A stretch of 64,000 nt of DNA from Hymenobacter guriensis (GTDB lineage: Bacteria; Bacteroidota; Bacteroidia; Cytophagales; Hymenobacteraceae), in assembly GCF_015773195.1 (NCBI RefSeq), contig NZ_JADWYK010000018.1, positions 1-64,000 of the forward strand. Reading direction: 5' to 3'. A program made the translations under genes and the position numbers. Under the pieces are notes generated by a model. That model was given only the letters and a program-made list of their open reading frames with translations, was not told where the DNA came from and did no database searches. How positions within the stretch are numbered: position 1 is the first letter of the stretch; every line of letters begins with the position of its first letter. Shown here piece after piece: positions 23,972-32,666 of this stretch.

Positions 23972-25441
23972 CTACTTGCCCGTTACCGACTGCTCCAATT
24001 CCCGAAACGGAATAACGGTCTTCACCCCGTAGTCCTGCACCGGCCACGACTGCACAATGGTTTCCACGGGCAAGCCCAGGTCGCGGATAGCCTGATACAA
24101 GCCTACCTGCCGGGCGCTGGCCTTGCGGCTCGGGCCCTGCCGCGCTATCCACACCAAATCGTCCTCAAACAGCAGCTTTTCACTGGGGAAGTAGTACACC
24201 AAATAGTCGTTGGTGTGCGCCGACTTGCTGCCGATGACGTGAATCTGCATCTCAAATCCGTCCTCTGCAATGGTCTTGCTGGTGGTTATTTCCTCGGTGC
24301 GCAGCGGGCGGGGGTGCAGCTGCAAGCTGTCGGGGTGCAGGGTGTGCGGGGCGGCGGCCAGGTACTGCACGTAGGGCACATCGGCGGGCGTAGTGAGGAT
24401 GGTGACGCCCCGGTGCACAAAGGGCCGTAGTCCACCCAGGTAGTGCGGGTGGTAGTGGCCCGCCACAAAGTAGCGTACGGGTTTGCCCGGGGCCAGCTTG
24501 CGGGCTTCGGCCAGAATCAGCTCTCCATTCTCACTATTCAGCGGCGCCTCGGCCACCAGCAGAAACGAGCTAAACTCCACCACCAGCACTTTATCGTCGG
24601 TGTGCTTGAGCTCCAGAAAGTGCAGGTGGGCGCCGTGGTGCGTTACGGTAACTTCGGGCTTGACGACGGGGGGCGAAACCAGGGCATACCCGGCGGGTGC
24701 TGTGAGCAGCGTAGGCGCGGCCGGCTCCAGGGTCGCCGCTGTTACCCGCACAGTATCCGTGAGCTTGCCGTTGATTTTACTAACAACGATGGTGCGGGCG
24801 TAGGTCAGCTTACCCACGGAGGCGTAATCCTGGTAGGTGTAGGTCGTCAGCACGTCCCCGAACAGCTCGTCGTGGCTCAGGGCGGTTACCTTGCTCAGGC
24901 GGTTATCGGCAGTTCGAATGTAGAGCCGCACAATATTGCCGCCGAGGGTATCCTGGTACACGGTTTCGGTGCGGGTGCTTTCCGGCGCGGGCTTGGGCTT
25001 GCGCTGGGAGAAGTAGTGCAGAAGCGGAGCCGGAGTATAGCGCGCCGCCTGCAGGGCCTGCCCACGAAAAGCATTGGGCGTCACGCGGGTCGGCTTATCG
25101 TCGCCGTAGTCCTGAAATAGTAGGGTGGCGGGCGTGAGCTGGGTACGCGAGAAGTACGTTTTGGCTTCCTGCCGTAGGGTGTCGCTCTTCAGAAAGCTGG
25201 TGGCGGTGCTCCATATGCGGCCGGTGCCGGTGTAGTTGGTGGCCTGCCAGGGCTGGAAGCTATGCTCCAGCTGCGCCAGCGTTTCGTGGTAGCGCAGGGT
25301 GAGGTAAGTGGTTTGCACCGGCTGGACTTGCTGCTTCCAGCAGGCTGGCAGGTTGTCGGGCCGCTTCGCCCAAGCCGGAAGCTCTGGGAGCAATAGCAAC
25401 AGAAGAAGCAGGGCAAAAGGGCGGGTTAGGATTGAAGACAT
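23972..25441 (-). CDS. Secreted metallo-beta-lactamase-fold hydrolase
   Basis: A 489-residue protein with signal peptide (LTRPFALLLLLLLLPELPAWA). After a long N-terminal domain (about residues 25-270) the MBL core appears: FVAGHYHPHYLGGLRP is the HxHxxxG-type zinc motif and SAHTNDYLVYYFPSEKLLFEDDLVWI holds the later histidine and the bridging aspartate. Pattern and two-domain layout fit SoxH/quinoprotein-relay-like MBL proteins; substrate unknown. It lies 80 bp from the next lipoprotein gene on the same strand. Confidence 0.75.
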   Translation of the reverse strand: MSSILTRPFALLLLLLLLPELPAWAKRPDNLPACWKQQVQPVQTTYLTLRYHETLAQLEHSFQPWQATNYTGTGRIWSTATSFLKSDTLRQEAKTYFSRTQLTPATLLFQDYGDDKPTRVTPNAFRGQALQAARYTPAPLLHYFSQRKPKPAPESTRTETVYQDTLGGNIVRLYIRTADNRLSKVTALSHDELFGDVLTTYTYQDYASVGKLTYARTIVVSKINGKLTDTVRVTAATLEPAAPTLLTAPAGYALVSPPVVKPEVTVTHHGAHLHFLELKHTDDKVLVVEFSSFLLVAEAPLNSENGELILAEARKLAPGKPVRYFVAGHYHPHYLGGLRPFVHRGVTILTTPADVPYVQYLAAAPHTLHPDSLQLHPRPLRTEEITTSKTIAEDGFEMQIHVIGSKSAHTNDYLVYYFPSEKLLFEDDLVWIARQGPSRKASARQVGLYQAIRDLGLPVETIVQSWPVQDYGVKTVIPFRELEQSVTGK

Positions 25442-25493
25442 AAAAGCTAAGTAGAGTAAGGCTTGAGAATCAAAATTTGAGAATCGGCTTTGG

Positions 25494-25586
25494 GTCATGC
25501 TGAGCTTGCCGAAGCATCTCTACCTCGGACTATTTAGCAGCAACCTAACGAAGCGGTAGAGATGCTTCGGCTGCGCTCAGCATGAT
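25494..25586. repeat. REP-like inverted repeat, family A copy 2
   Basis: A 93-bp element with the same ends as the copy at 8874-8966 (GTCATGCTGAGCTTGCCG on the left, CGGCTGCGCTCAGCATGA on the right) but a different centre. It separates the MBL-fold gene from the class C hydrolase. Confidence 0.85.
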
Positions 25587-25627
25587 GTTCTTTTGATTCT
25601 TTGAATAGTATATAAGTATATATCCGT

Positions 25628-26689
25628 CTACTCCTCGGCTAGCCACTGCATCGCCCGGTACTCGCCGGGCCCAAAAAACAGCTGCAGCACGTCGTCGGTG
25701 AGGCGCTGGCCGTTGGCCCCGTTGGTGAACAGCACTAGGGTTTCCTGCTGCTCGGGAAAAGCCAGGAAGAAGTTCTTGAAGTCGCCATTGTCGCCCCAGT
25801 GCCACAGGGCGGGGCCGCGGCTGGTGGTTACCAGCCCCACGCCGCAGGCCCAGGCAATGTGGGCATCGGTGGGGGTGAGGGCGTGGCCGCAACGGTTGGC
25901 TTCGTTGGCGGGCCGGACCAGTAACTGGTGGGTAGCCGGCTGCAGACCGGTACCGGCTAGCAGGGCCTGCACAAACCGGCTGTAGTCTTCGGCAGTGGAC
26001 AGCAAGCTAAAGCCCGCGTTGGGCTCCGCGAACCGGCGGATTTCGGTAGCCTTACCATCGTTGTCGTGGCCGAAACTGGCGTTTTTGTCGAAGCCCGGCT
26101 GCCACACAAAACTGCTGTGCTGCATTTTCAGGGGCTTAAATACCTCTTCTTGCGCCAGTTCTTCCCAGGACTTGCCGGTGAGGTGCTCCAGGGTTTTCTG
26201 CAGCCACACGTAGCCTTCGCCGGAGTAATTCCAGCAGCTGTCGGGGGCGTATTTAAGGCGTAGGATGGAAGTTTTCCAGCTTTCGGCCAGCGGATTTTCG
26301 GCCCAGTTGGGCAGGCCGGCGGAGTGCGTCAGCACCATGCGGGCCGTAATCTTATAGGCCCCGGGCTGGACGGCCAGGCGCGGGTAGGGCGCATAGGAGA
26401 GCAAGGGCTTGTCCAGGGCCAGCACGCCCCGGTCGTGCAGGCGCAGGGCCACGTAGGCCAGCACCACCTTTCCCAGAGAGGCTGCCTGAAACGTGGTCTT
26501 GCCCGTCAGTGCCTGCGGGGTGCCGCTTTTGGGCTGCCCCAGCGCATACGCGGTGGATTTGCCGTTTTTGGAGTACACCACCTGCAAGCCGGGTACATTT
26601 TCGCGCTTGAGCAGGGCGGCCAACTCCTGCTGCTGGGCGGTGGTCGTTAGGGAGAGGAAGGCTAGGAAAAGAGTGCTCAGAAATTTCAT
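25628..26689 (-). CDS. Class C beta-lactamase-fold serine hydrolase
   Basis: A 353-residue exported protein (MKFLSTLFLAFLSLTTTAQ). It has the penicillin-binding-like SxxK motif FQAASLGKVV (Ser71, Lys74). A YSG motif replaces YxN in CWNYSGEGYVWLQ. A late HWGDNGDFKNF segment replaces the KTG box. Such proteins are mostly D-amino-acid peptidases, esterases or PBP-like enzymes rather than true beta-lactamases. The set of changes makes substrate prediction unsafe. Confidence 0.85.
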   Translation of the reverse strand: MKFLSTLFLAFLSLTTTAQQQELAALLKRENVPGLQVVYSKNGKSTAYALGQPKSGTPQALTGKTTFQAASLGKVVLAYVALRLHDRGVLALDKPLLSYAPYPRLAVQPGAYKITARMVLTHSAGLPNWAENPLAESWKTSILRLKYAPDSCWNYSGEGYVWLQKTLEHLTGKSWEELAQEEVFKPLKMQHSSFVWQPGFDKNASFGHDNDGKATEIRRFAEPNAGFSLLSTAEDYSRFVQALLAGTGLQPATHQLLVRPANEANRCGHALTPTDAHIAWACGVGLVTTSRGPALWHWGDNGDFKNFFLAFPEQQETLVLFTNGANGQRLTDDVLQLFFGPGEYRAMQWLAEE

Positions 26690-26774
26690 GCGGTAACCGG
26701 CGCAGCTGACTAGCCGCAGTAAGAGAAAGAAAAACGAACTGATTAGACCGACAAAGGCAAGTTCAAGTGACTAA

Positions 26775-27344
26775 TTACAGCCGGCCGGTATCAAACTCAA
26801 CTTCGTTGCGCGCCATTTGCTGCAGGTGGCGCTGGCCGTGCTGGGCCAGAAAATACAGGTATTCATACACATCAATCTTGCCCAGGCTATTCACCGACAT
26901 CGTCGTCTTGTACAAGATGCCTTCCCCGTTCGGTAGGTTGTCCAGCGTCTGCAAACATTCCTGCAGCTGCTGCTCCAGCTGTTGCCGAACTTCGGCCATG
27001 GGCTTTGTGCCACTGGGTTCCATATGCTCGGGCCGTATCCAGGGAAAGGACTTATGCCGGCCAATTTCGGCCAGTTTATCCTGCTGAAATATCTGCTCAG
27101 CAAGAGCCACTGCCAGGTCCTGCTGCTGAGCGTTTTGCAGGGCTTTGCGCGCGGCTTTATGAATTAGAATAAGCAGGAAATGATTGGTGAGCCCCACGTG
27201 CTCCAGAATCTCATCAACCGTCCAGCCGCCATCCAGCGGCCGGTAGCGGCGCAGGTCGGCATCTTTGGTAAACCAGGTATCCAGGGCGGCAAACGTCTGG
27301 ATGAGGCTATGATGGATGTGGCGGATAGTGTCGTGAATAGACAT
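26775..27344 (-). CDS. DinB-family protein
   Basis: A 189-residue four-helix protein of the DinB/YfiT superfamily (MSIHDTIRHIHHSLIQTFAALDTWF, with WTVDEILEHVGLTNHFLL and the late histidines in AQHGQRHLQQM). The three histidines that bind a divalent metal in this family are present. Members are often thiol-transferase-like or stress-related; no function can be assigned. A TACCTTTT box lies 4 nt before the ATG. Confidence 0.8.
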   Translation of the reverse strand: MSIHDTIRHIHHSLIQTFAALDTWFTKDADLRRYRPLDGGWTVDEILEHVGLTNHFLLILIHKAARKALQNAQQQDLAVALAEQIFQQDKLAEIGRHKSFPWIRPEHMEPSGTKPMAEVRQQLEQQLQECLQTLDNLPNGEGILYKTTMSVNSLGKIDVYEYLYFLAQHGQRHLQQMARNEVEFDTGRL

Positions 27345-27370
27345 GGCTAAAAGGTATTGAGTACTCCACT

Positions 27371-27409
27371 AAAAAATAAAGCGGGCCACCCTGATGGAGT
27401 GGCCCGCTT
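27371..27409 (-). terminator. Intrinsic terminator after the YebC gene
   Basis: Perfect 11-bp stem AAGCGGGCCAC / GTGGCCCGCTT, with an A-run at 27371-27376 on the plus strand (T-run on the minus-strand transcript). It starts 22 bp after the YebC stop. Confidence 0.75.
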
Positions 27410-27430
27410 CTACGTCTTCAGAAACGCTGA

Positions 27431-28165
27431 CTACCCAAGGGTGTGATACACGGCCTGCACGTCGTCGTCCTCCTCAAACTTTTCGATGAGGTTCATAACT
27501 TCTTCCAACTGCTCGCCTTCAAGGTGCACGGTGGTGTTGGGCACCCGCTGCAGCTGCGCCGATACCACGTTCAGGCTTTTTTCTTCCAGTGCCTTCTGCA
27601 TCTGCCCGAAGTCGGTGAAGGCGGTTTCTACCACGATGTAGTCTTTCACAGCGCCGTGCTCGTCTTCTTCTTGGTCGGCGTACACGTCTTCGGCGCCGGC
27701 GTCAATCAGCTCCAGCTCCAGCTCGTCGAGGTCGAGGCCTTCGGCGGCCAGCTTGAACACGCCTTTGCGGGTGAAGGTGTAGTCGGAGGAGCCAGCCGTG
27801 CCCAGGGCGCCGTTGCCGCGGTTGAAGTACATGCGCACGTTGGCCACCGTGCGGGTGGGGTTGTCGGTGGCGGTTTCAATCACAATGGCCACGCCGTGGG
27901 GCGCGTAGCCCTCATACACCACTTCCTGGTAGTCTTTTTCTTCCTTGCTGCTGGCGCGCTTGATGGCGGCTTCCACCCGGTCCTTGGGCATGTTCACGCC
28001 CTTGGCGTTCTGCATGGCCGTACGCAGGCGCGAGTTGGTGTCGGGGTTGGGTCCCGACTCTTTCACGGCCATGACAATCTCCCGGCCAATGCGGGTGAAA
28101 TCCTTGGACATCCGGTCCCAGCGCTTCATTTTGCGGCCTTTGCGGAATTCAAACGCGCGTCCCAT
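27431..28165 (-). CDS. YebC/PmpR-family regulator
   Basis: A 244-residue protein that starts MGRAFEFRKGRKMKRWDRMSK and continues GREIVMAVKESGPNPDTNSRL, PKDRVEAAIKRAS and YEGYAPHGVAIVIE, the standard YebC/TACO1 pattern. The family is described either as a transcription regulator or as a ribosome-associated factor that helps translate proline stretches; the sequence does not decide. The C-terminus is acidic (EKFEEDDDVQAVYHTLG), as usual. The gene is monocistronic and followed by a clear terminator. Confidence 0.93.
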   Translation of the reverse strand: MGRAFEFRKGRKMKRWDRMSKDFTRIGREIVMAVKESGPNPDTNSRLRTAMQNAKGVNMPKDRVEAAIKRASSKEEKDYQEVVYEGYAPHGVAIVIETATDNPTRTVANVRMYFNRGNGALGTAGSSDYTFTRKGVFKLAAEGLDLDELELELIDAGAEDVYADQEEDEHGAVKDYIVVETAFTDFGQMQKALEEKSLNVVSAQLQRVPNTTVHLEGEQLEEVMNLIEKFEEDDDVQAVYHTLG

Positions 28166-28275
28166 CTATGGTGAATAAGTAATTGAGTGAATGAGTAAGC
28201 CACCCGGCCGGCGGGCCGAAGGGGCCGCAAGTTAGCAGAAACGGCGGCGGGGCGCAACGCATCCGTCCGCAAACA

Positions 28276-28322
28276 CCGGCGCCCCGGCTTCCAGCACATA
28301 AAGCTGAAAACCGGGGCGCCGG
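28276..28322. terminator. Long GC-rich hairpin
   Basis: CCGGCGCCCCGG pairs with CCGGGGCGCCGG, continued inward by CAGC/GCTG. It lies 22 bp downstream of the lipoprotein gene (28344). No T-run follows, so Rho-independent termination is uncertain. Confidence 0.5.
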
Positions 28323-28343
28323 GTTACTTCATAGCCTGTGGCG

Positions 28344-28973
28344 TTAGGGTAGGTCCTGCAGGCGCAGGGTAATATTCTGCGGGGCCGTTTCGTCGCCGCC
28401 GAAGTAGGGGTAGAGCTGGTAGCCCTTGGCCGCGCCCGTGCAACTGCGCTTGTGCTCCACTTTCTTGCCATTCACCAGGAAGGTGTACTTGCCATCGGTG
28501 ATTTGCAGCTCGCAGGTGTACCACTTGTTGCGGTCGATGGCCGTGAGCAGGGTGGTGGTGTTTACACCGGCGCGGTAGGAGTAAGCCAGCAGCTCCAGGC
28601 GGTTCTGGTACCAGCGCCAGCCAAACCGGGCGCTGTTGGTCTGGTGCAGGGAGTTGCAATCGGCCACGCCGTACAGCTTGTTCACGTCAGCCTGGTTGTT
28701 GGTGGCTTTGGTTTTGTAGCTCGCCGTGTTGTCGAACTTCACCGAGAACTTGAGCTTGGTCTTGCTTACCAGCCGCACGGGGTTGCTGGTAGCGTAGTGC
28801 TGGCCCTTGAGAATGGTGTAAAGCACGCCCGGCTCGGTGGCCGCCGTGGCATCGGCCGAAGCAGCTACGGCGGTGGGAGCAGTGGCCGGGGCTACTTCTT
28901 CCTTACGCAGGCAGCCGGCAGCAATCAAAATGAGAAAAAGACTAAATGGGGCAAGCGTAGACAACCGAAACAT
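28344..28973 (-). CDS. Lipoprotein with jelly-roll-like domain
   Basis: A 209-residue protein with lipobox LFLILIAAGC (cysteine 21) and a 40-residue Ala/Thr linker. The rest has paired strands, NKWYTCELQITDGKYTFLVNG and GYQLYPYFGGDETAPQNITL. That is the C-terminal part typical of concanavalin-like, polysaccharide lyase-type carbohydrate-binding folds. Cysteines at about residues 101 and 178 may pair. Probably a surface carbohydrate-binding lipoprotein; the assignment is by fold pattern only. Confidence 0.65.
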   Translation of the reverse strand: MFRLSTLAPFSLFLILIAAGCLRKEEVAPATAPTAVAASADATAATEPGVLYTILKGQHYATSNPVRLVSKTKLKFSVKFDNTASYKTKATNNQADVNKLYGVADCNSLHQTNSARFGWRWYQNRLELLAYSYRAGVNTTTLLTAIDRNKWYTCELQITDGKYTFLVNGKKVEHKRSCTGAAKGYQLYPYFGGDETAPQNITLRLQDLP

Positions 28974-29113
28974 AGGATGAAATTAGTTTTCCCCTCAAAT
29001 AGACTTTACAGCTGTTTGGTTCATGATATCAGGTTTTTAAGTTTTGAAATTTATGCGTATATCCTATGTTTTTTCTTTGATAAAGCGCGGATCAGGATAA
29101 GTAAAGTTATGTT

Positions 29114-29545
29114 TTAGTGCCCGCGTAGCGTATAGATTCCCTGGTTACCGGCCGGGTAGCCCTGCATGGTAAGCGTAAGTAAGCCGCTACGGAGCATGAA
29201 GGTGCCTTCGTCGGTGCGGGGCTGGCCTTTACTGTCGGTATAGGTGAAGGTGATATGGTCGGCAGTGAAGGCAAAACGGCCATCCTGGTCGAAGTGCAGG
29301 GTGGTACCGTTGGCAGCCAGCGTCAGGCGCTTCTGGTAGGTGCCGTCGGGGCGAAGCGTGAGGGTGCCGCCCACGCCCTGGGCTGCCACCGGCTCGGGGC
29401 CCGCGCTCTGGTCGAGGATGGCGTAGGTAAGGTACTCGTAGGTGGTATAGAACCCGGATTTGGGGCGGGTAGGAGCCTGTTGAGCTCTTGCCTGGGAAAC
29501 CAGGAACAGCACGGCTAGCAAAGAGAAAAGGATACGCAGCTTCAT
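29114..29545 (-). CDS. Secreted lipocalin-like small protein
   Basis: A 143-residue protein with signal peptide (LRILFSLLAVLFLVSQARAQ). The mature chain is all beta, with GTLTLRPDGTYQKRLTLAANG and ADHITFTYTDSKGQPRTDEGTF, the usual style of lipocalin-like or META-like small domains that measure background after a substitution. Function unknown. A TAATTTG box lies just upstream of the ATG. Confidence 0.65.
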   Translation of the reverse strand: MKLRILFSLLAVLFLVSQARAQQAPTRPKSGFYTTYEYLTYAILDQSAGPEPVAAQGVGGTLTLRPDGTYQKRLTLAANGTTLHFDQDGRFAFTADHITFTYTDSKGQPRTDEGTFMLRSGLLTLTMQGYPAGNQGIYTLRGH

Positions 29546-29593
29546 CCCGCAAATTACGCTATCCGCCGCTTATCCGGCTCCGGCCCGTTCAGC

Positions 29594-29601
29594 TACCTTT
29601 G
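29594..29601 (+). promoter_or_regulatory. TACCTTTG -7 box 4 nt before hutG
   Basis: Exact TAnnTTTG match followed by GCCC and the hutG ATG at 29606. The layout is the same as for bioA and predicts a leaderless transcript. Confidence 0.5.
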
Positions 29602-29605
29602 GCCC

Positions 29606-30532
29606 ATGGCTACTTTCCTGCGTGAACTGATTCAACCCGCCGCCGCGCTGCCCCAGGCCGATGTGTGCCTCGTGGGCCTGCCCCTCGACTTCGGCACCGT
29701 GCTCGAAGGCGGCCGTGCCGGGGCCGCCGGCGCCCCCGACGCCATCCGGCGGGAGCTGCGCCGCTACCACAAAACCTATAATCTGGAGCACAACGTCAGC
29801 CTCGACCACTTGCGCATCGCCGATGCCGGCAACCTGGCCCTGCGCGCCTCCGCCGACCACGCCGCCAACCACCAGCTCATCCGGGAAGAACTGGCGCGGC
29901 TGCTGGGCCGCTACCCGCGCGTGGTCGTGCTGGGCGGCTCCCACGACGGCACCTACAGCACCGTGCGCGGCCTGTTCGATGCCAACGGGGCCCAGGCCGT
30001 GGGCGGCATCAACCTTGATGCCCACGCCGACGTGAAAGACAAGCCTGGCCTCATCAGCAGCGGTACGCCCTTTGGCAATCTGCTGCGGGAAGGGTTTCTG
30101 GCCGGAAAGCAGTTCACCGAAATCGGTCTGCACTCCAATCTGAACACCAGGGAGGATATCGACTTTCTGCACGCCCAACAAGCCCATATAGTGCCCCTGG
30201 CTCACGTGCAGCAGGACGGTATGCCCGAGTACATGACGCGCGCCCTGCGCCGGGCCAGCACCGGCGGACCAGCGTTTGTGAGCTTTGATATTGATGGGTG
30301 CGCCGAGGCGTATGCGCCCGCCGTATCGGCCCCAAGCGCCGATGGTTTCACGCCGCGCCAGGCCACGGAAGCCGCTTTCCTGGCAGGCCAGGCCGAAGCA
30401 GTGCGTCTGTTTGAGGTGGTGGAGCTCAATCCGCTCTACGACCGGGACAACCAGACGGGGCGGCTGGCGGCTACCATCATCACGGCCTACCTCACGGGCG
30501 TTGCCTCGCGGCTAACCAAGGCATCTACGTAA
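29606..30532 (+). CDS. hutG: Formimidoylglutamase (arginase family)
   Basis: A 308-residue ureohydrolase, expected to release glutamate from N-formimino-glutamate in histidine degradation. The metal motifs of the arginase family are present: GGSHDGTYS, NLDAHADVKD (DxHxD) and SFDIDGCAEAY (DxD). The residue between G and H in the first motif differs from the usual GGGHD. The pathway call rests on the urocanate hydratase gene 9 kb away and on family length; agmatinase or proclavaminate-type hydrolysis cannot be excluded. The two genes are not in one operon. Confidence 0.75.
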   Translation: MATFLRELIQPAAALPQADVCLVGLPLDFGTVLEGGRAGAAGAPDAIRRELRRYHKTYNLEHNVSLDHLRIADAGNLALRASADHAANHQLIREELARLLGRYPRVVVLGGSHDGTYSTVRGLFDANGAQAVGGINLDAHADVKDKPGLISSGTPFGNLLREGFLAGKQFTEIGLHSNLNTREDIDFLHAQQAHIVPLAHVQQDGMPEYMTRALRRASTGGPAFVSFDIDGCAEAYAPAVSAPSADGFTPRQATEAAFLAGQAEAVRLFEVVELNPLYDRDNQTGRLAATIITAYLTGVASRLTKAST

Positions 30533-30663
30533 GGCTTCGTATAAAATTTTCAGCTTGAGACATGCCTCAGGCAACGCTTTGCCGCGGCCACTCATCTATA
30601 GGGCAAGTACGGGTCCTGAAGACCCTGGCTTTCACGTTCTCCTTTCTCCTTTCTCTTTTAGCT

Positions 30664-31449
30664 ATGAAAACCACTTTCCTCGCCCTCGCTCTGGGCTTCG
30701 CCGCTACGGCTGCCACTGCCCAAACCACCACCAACTTTTCCCTGACCTGCAAGGATGGGGACGGCCGAAGCTCCCAGAAGCAGTTCTGCGAAACCCGCGA
30801 CCTGACCCTGGCCAGCCCCGGCACCGCCACCCTGTTGATTGATGGCCGCGCCAACGGCGGCATCACCGTGCACGGCTACGATGGCACCGAGGTGAAGGTG
30901 CGGGCGAAAGTATCGGCCTGGGCCCGCTCGGCCGAAGCCGCGCAGAAAACCGCCCAGGGCATCAGCATCAGTACTAAAGGCAATAAGCTGCGGGCCGAAG
31001 GCAGCGAAAACGGCTGGGCCGTGAGCTACGAGGTGTTCGTGCCCCGCCACACGGCCCTCAACCTGAAAACCATCAATGGCGGCATCCACGTCGACCACGT
31101 ATCGGCCGATATTGCGTTTGATGCCACCAATGGCGGAATCTCGCTCGAAGAAGTAGGCGGCAACGTGAAAGGCAACACCACCAACGGCGGCCTCAGTATC
31201 AAGCTGGCCGGAGAGAAATGGACCGGTGCGGGCCTCGACGTATCGACCACCAATGGCGGCATCACCTGGCAACTGCCCAAAAGCTACTCGGCCAGGTTCT
31301 ACACCAGCACCAATATGGGCGGCATCAACAGCGACTTGCCCGTCACCAAAACCGGCATGATGAGCAAGGAAGTAGCTACCACGCTGGGCAGCGGCGGCGC
31401 CCCAATCCGGGCCGTCACGACCAATGGCGGTATCACGGTGCGCCAGTAG
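30664..31449 (+). CDS. Secreted DUF4097-type beta-helix protein
   Basis: A 261-residue protein with signal peptide (MKTTFLALALGFAATAATAQ); the start at 30664 was chosen for it. The mature part has five to six repeats built on TNGGI/TINGGI (TINGGIHVDHV, ATNGGISLEEV, TTNGGLSIKLA, TTNGGITWQLP, TTNGGITVRQ). That is the signature of DUF4097 beta-strand repeats. It likely forms a short right-handed beta-helix at the surface. Only 131 bp separate it from hutG, but it has its own leader. Confidence 0.8.
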   Translation: MKTTFLALALGFAATAATAQTTTNFSLTCKDGDGRSSQKQFCETRDLTLASPGTATLLIDGRANGGITVHGYDGTEVKVRAKVSAWARSAEAAQKTAQGISISTKGNKLRAEGSENGWAVSYEVFVPRHTALNLKTINGGIHVDHVSADIAFDATNGGISLEEVGGNVKGNTTNGGLSIKLAGEKWTGAGLDVSTTNGGITWQLPKSYSARFYTSTNMGGINSDLPVTKTGMMSKEVATTLGSGGAPIRAVTTNGGITVRQ

Positions 31450-31470
31450 ACTATGCGCAGATTCTAATTC

Positions 31471-31510
31471 ATGAAAAGCCCCGCATCAGTGAAGATGCGG
31501 GGCTTTTCAT
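31471..31510. terminator. Bidirectional intrinsic terminator
   Basis: Perfect 17-bp stem ATGAAAAGCCCCGCATC / GATGCGGGGCTTTTCAT with a 6-nt loop. Runs of A and T on both sides serve both the plus-strand DUF4097 gene and the converging minus-strand MBL gene. Confidence 0.85.
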
Positions 31511-31531
31511 GCTTGTAAACCTGCCAGGAGC

Positions 31532-32533
31532 TTACAGTACAAAGCGTTTTACTTCTCCCGTGCGCTTGCGCTTAGGTGCTTCCGACTGTTTCAGCGGGTA
31601 CTCGTTCTGCTGGTGCTTTTTGTAGCGCTGCACTACCAGTGCTGCCCCTACCAGAGCGCCCAGGCCCACGGCCGTAAGCCGAAGCTTGTCCCGCAGCGCA
31701 TCGTGGGGAGCCGGGGGCAGGTGCTGGACGCCGCCTGCATCCAGACGGGCCGGCTCCTGCACGTAGCGGCCGTGCGCTGGCATCGGGAAATCGGCTGCCA
31801 GCCTGGCCAGGCCTTCAGCCGCCGCCGAACCCGTAATAACCGGGCCGTGGCCGCAGCCAATGGCCAGCGGCTGCAGGGCCGCCAGCTTCTGGACCGACTC
31901 GCGCACCTGCTCCCAGTTGTAATTGAAAGGCGCTCCGGCTACGCTGATCTGCGGTATCTGGAGCAAGAGGGAAGGCACCGACTCGTGGTTGGCTGTGGCA
32001 AAGGCATCGGCCCCAAGCAGGGTGCGGTCTTCGTCGCGGAACAGGGCAACCTGGCCGGGCGCATGGCCGGGTACGTGCAGCCAGCGCCAGCCGGGCAGGT
32101 AAGGCACTTCCTCCTCCGATTCAGTAGGCAGGGCCTGCACCACGTCGCTCAGCTGGAAGCTCTGGGGCAGGAAAAACCGCGCCACAAAGGCCAGCGTGCC
32201 GCCGCCATCTACGGTGGGGTCGGCGGGTGGGTACACGGCTTCAGCCCTGAGGAAAGGCAACTCCAGCGGGTGAGCCAGCACTGGCACCTTCCAGTGCTCG
32301 GCCAGGGCCCGCGCCGAGCCGGAGTGGTCTATGTGGCCGTGGGTAAGGATGATGGCCTCGGGGTGCGTACCCGGATAAAACAGCTTATCGGCGGCCGCAA
32401 TGATGTCCTTTTCGGAGCCGGGCAGGCCGGTATCTACCAGCACCCATGCCCCGGGGGTAGTGGTTTCTACGAAATACAGATTGACGAAGCGTTGGATGGT
32501 GAGCTGGTGTACGCCAGCAGCTACTTGTTTCAT
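31532..32533 (-). CDS. MBL-fold hydrolase with C-terminal membrane anchor
   Basis: A 333-residue metallo-beta-lactamase-fold protein of the glyoxalase II/RNase Z style. The zinc motif ILTHGHIDHSGSARALAEHW (HxHxDH) is clear, with GHAPGQVALF (His) and DRTLLGADAF (bridging Asp) after it. CGHGPVI supplies a last histidine. Residues after about 290 include a hydrophobic helix (LTAVGLGALVGAALVV) and a basic tail, so the enzyme may be membrane-tethered with the catalytic domain cytoplasmic. Substrate unknown. Confidence 0.85.
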   Translation of the reverse strand: MKQVAAGVHQLTIQRFVNLYFVETTTPGAWVLVDTGLPGSEKDIIAAADKLFYPGTHPEAIILTHGHIDHSGSARALAEHWKVPVLAHPLELPFLRAEAVYPPADPTVDGGGTLAFVARFFLPQSFQLSDVVQALPTESEEEVPYLPGWRWLHVPGHAPGQVALFRDEDRTLLGADAFATANHESVPSLLLQIPQISVAGAPFNYNWEQVRESVQKLAALQPLAIGCGHGPVITGSAAAEGLARLAADFPMPAHGRYVQEPARLDAGGVQHLPPAPHDALRDKLRLTAVGLGALVGAALVVQRYKKHQQNEYPLKQSEAPKRKRTGEVKRFVL

Positions 32534-32610
32534 AGAAGTCAGGTGAATTGGTCTTGTAAATGCCATACGCAAAAGCAGCTGCTACGGGCTATATCTCGCC
32601 TTTGCCCAAA

Positions 32611-32643
32611 TAAAAAGCTCCACCCATATCGGGTGGAGCTTTT
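32611..32643 (-). terminator. Intrinsic terminator after the GH81 gene
   Basis: Perfect 14-bp stem AAAAAGCTCCACCC / GGGTGGAGCTTTTT with ATATC loop, 24 bp after the GH81 stop. Confidence 0.85.
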
Positions 32644-32666
32644 TGGGACAAACTACCGTCTGTGGG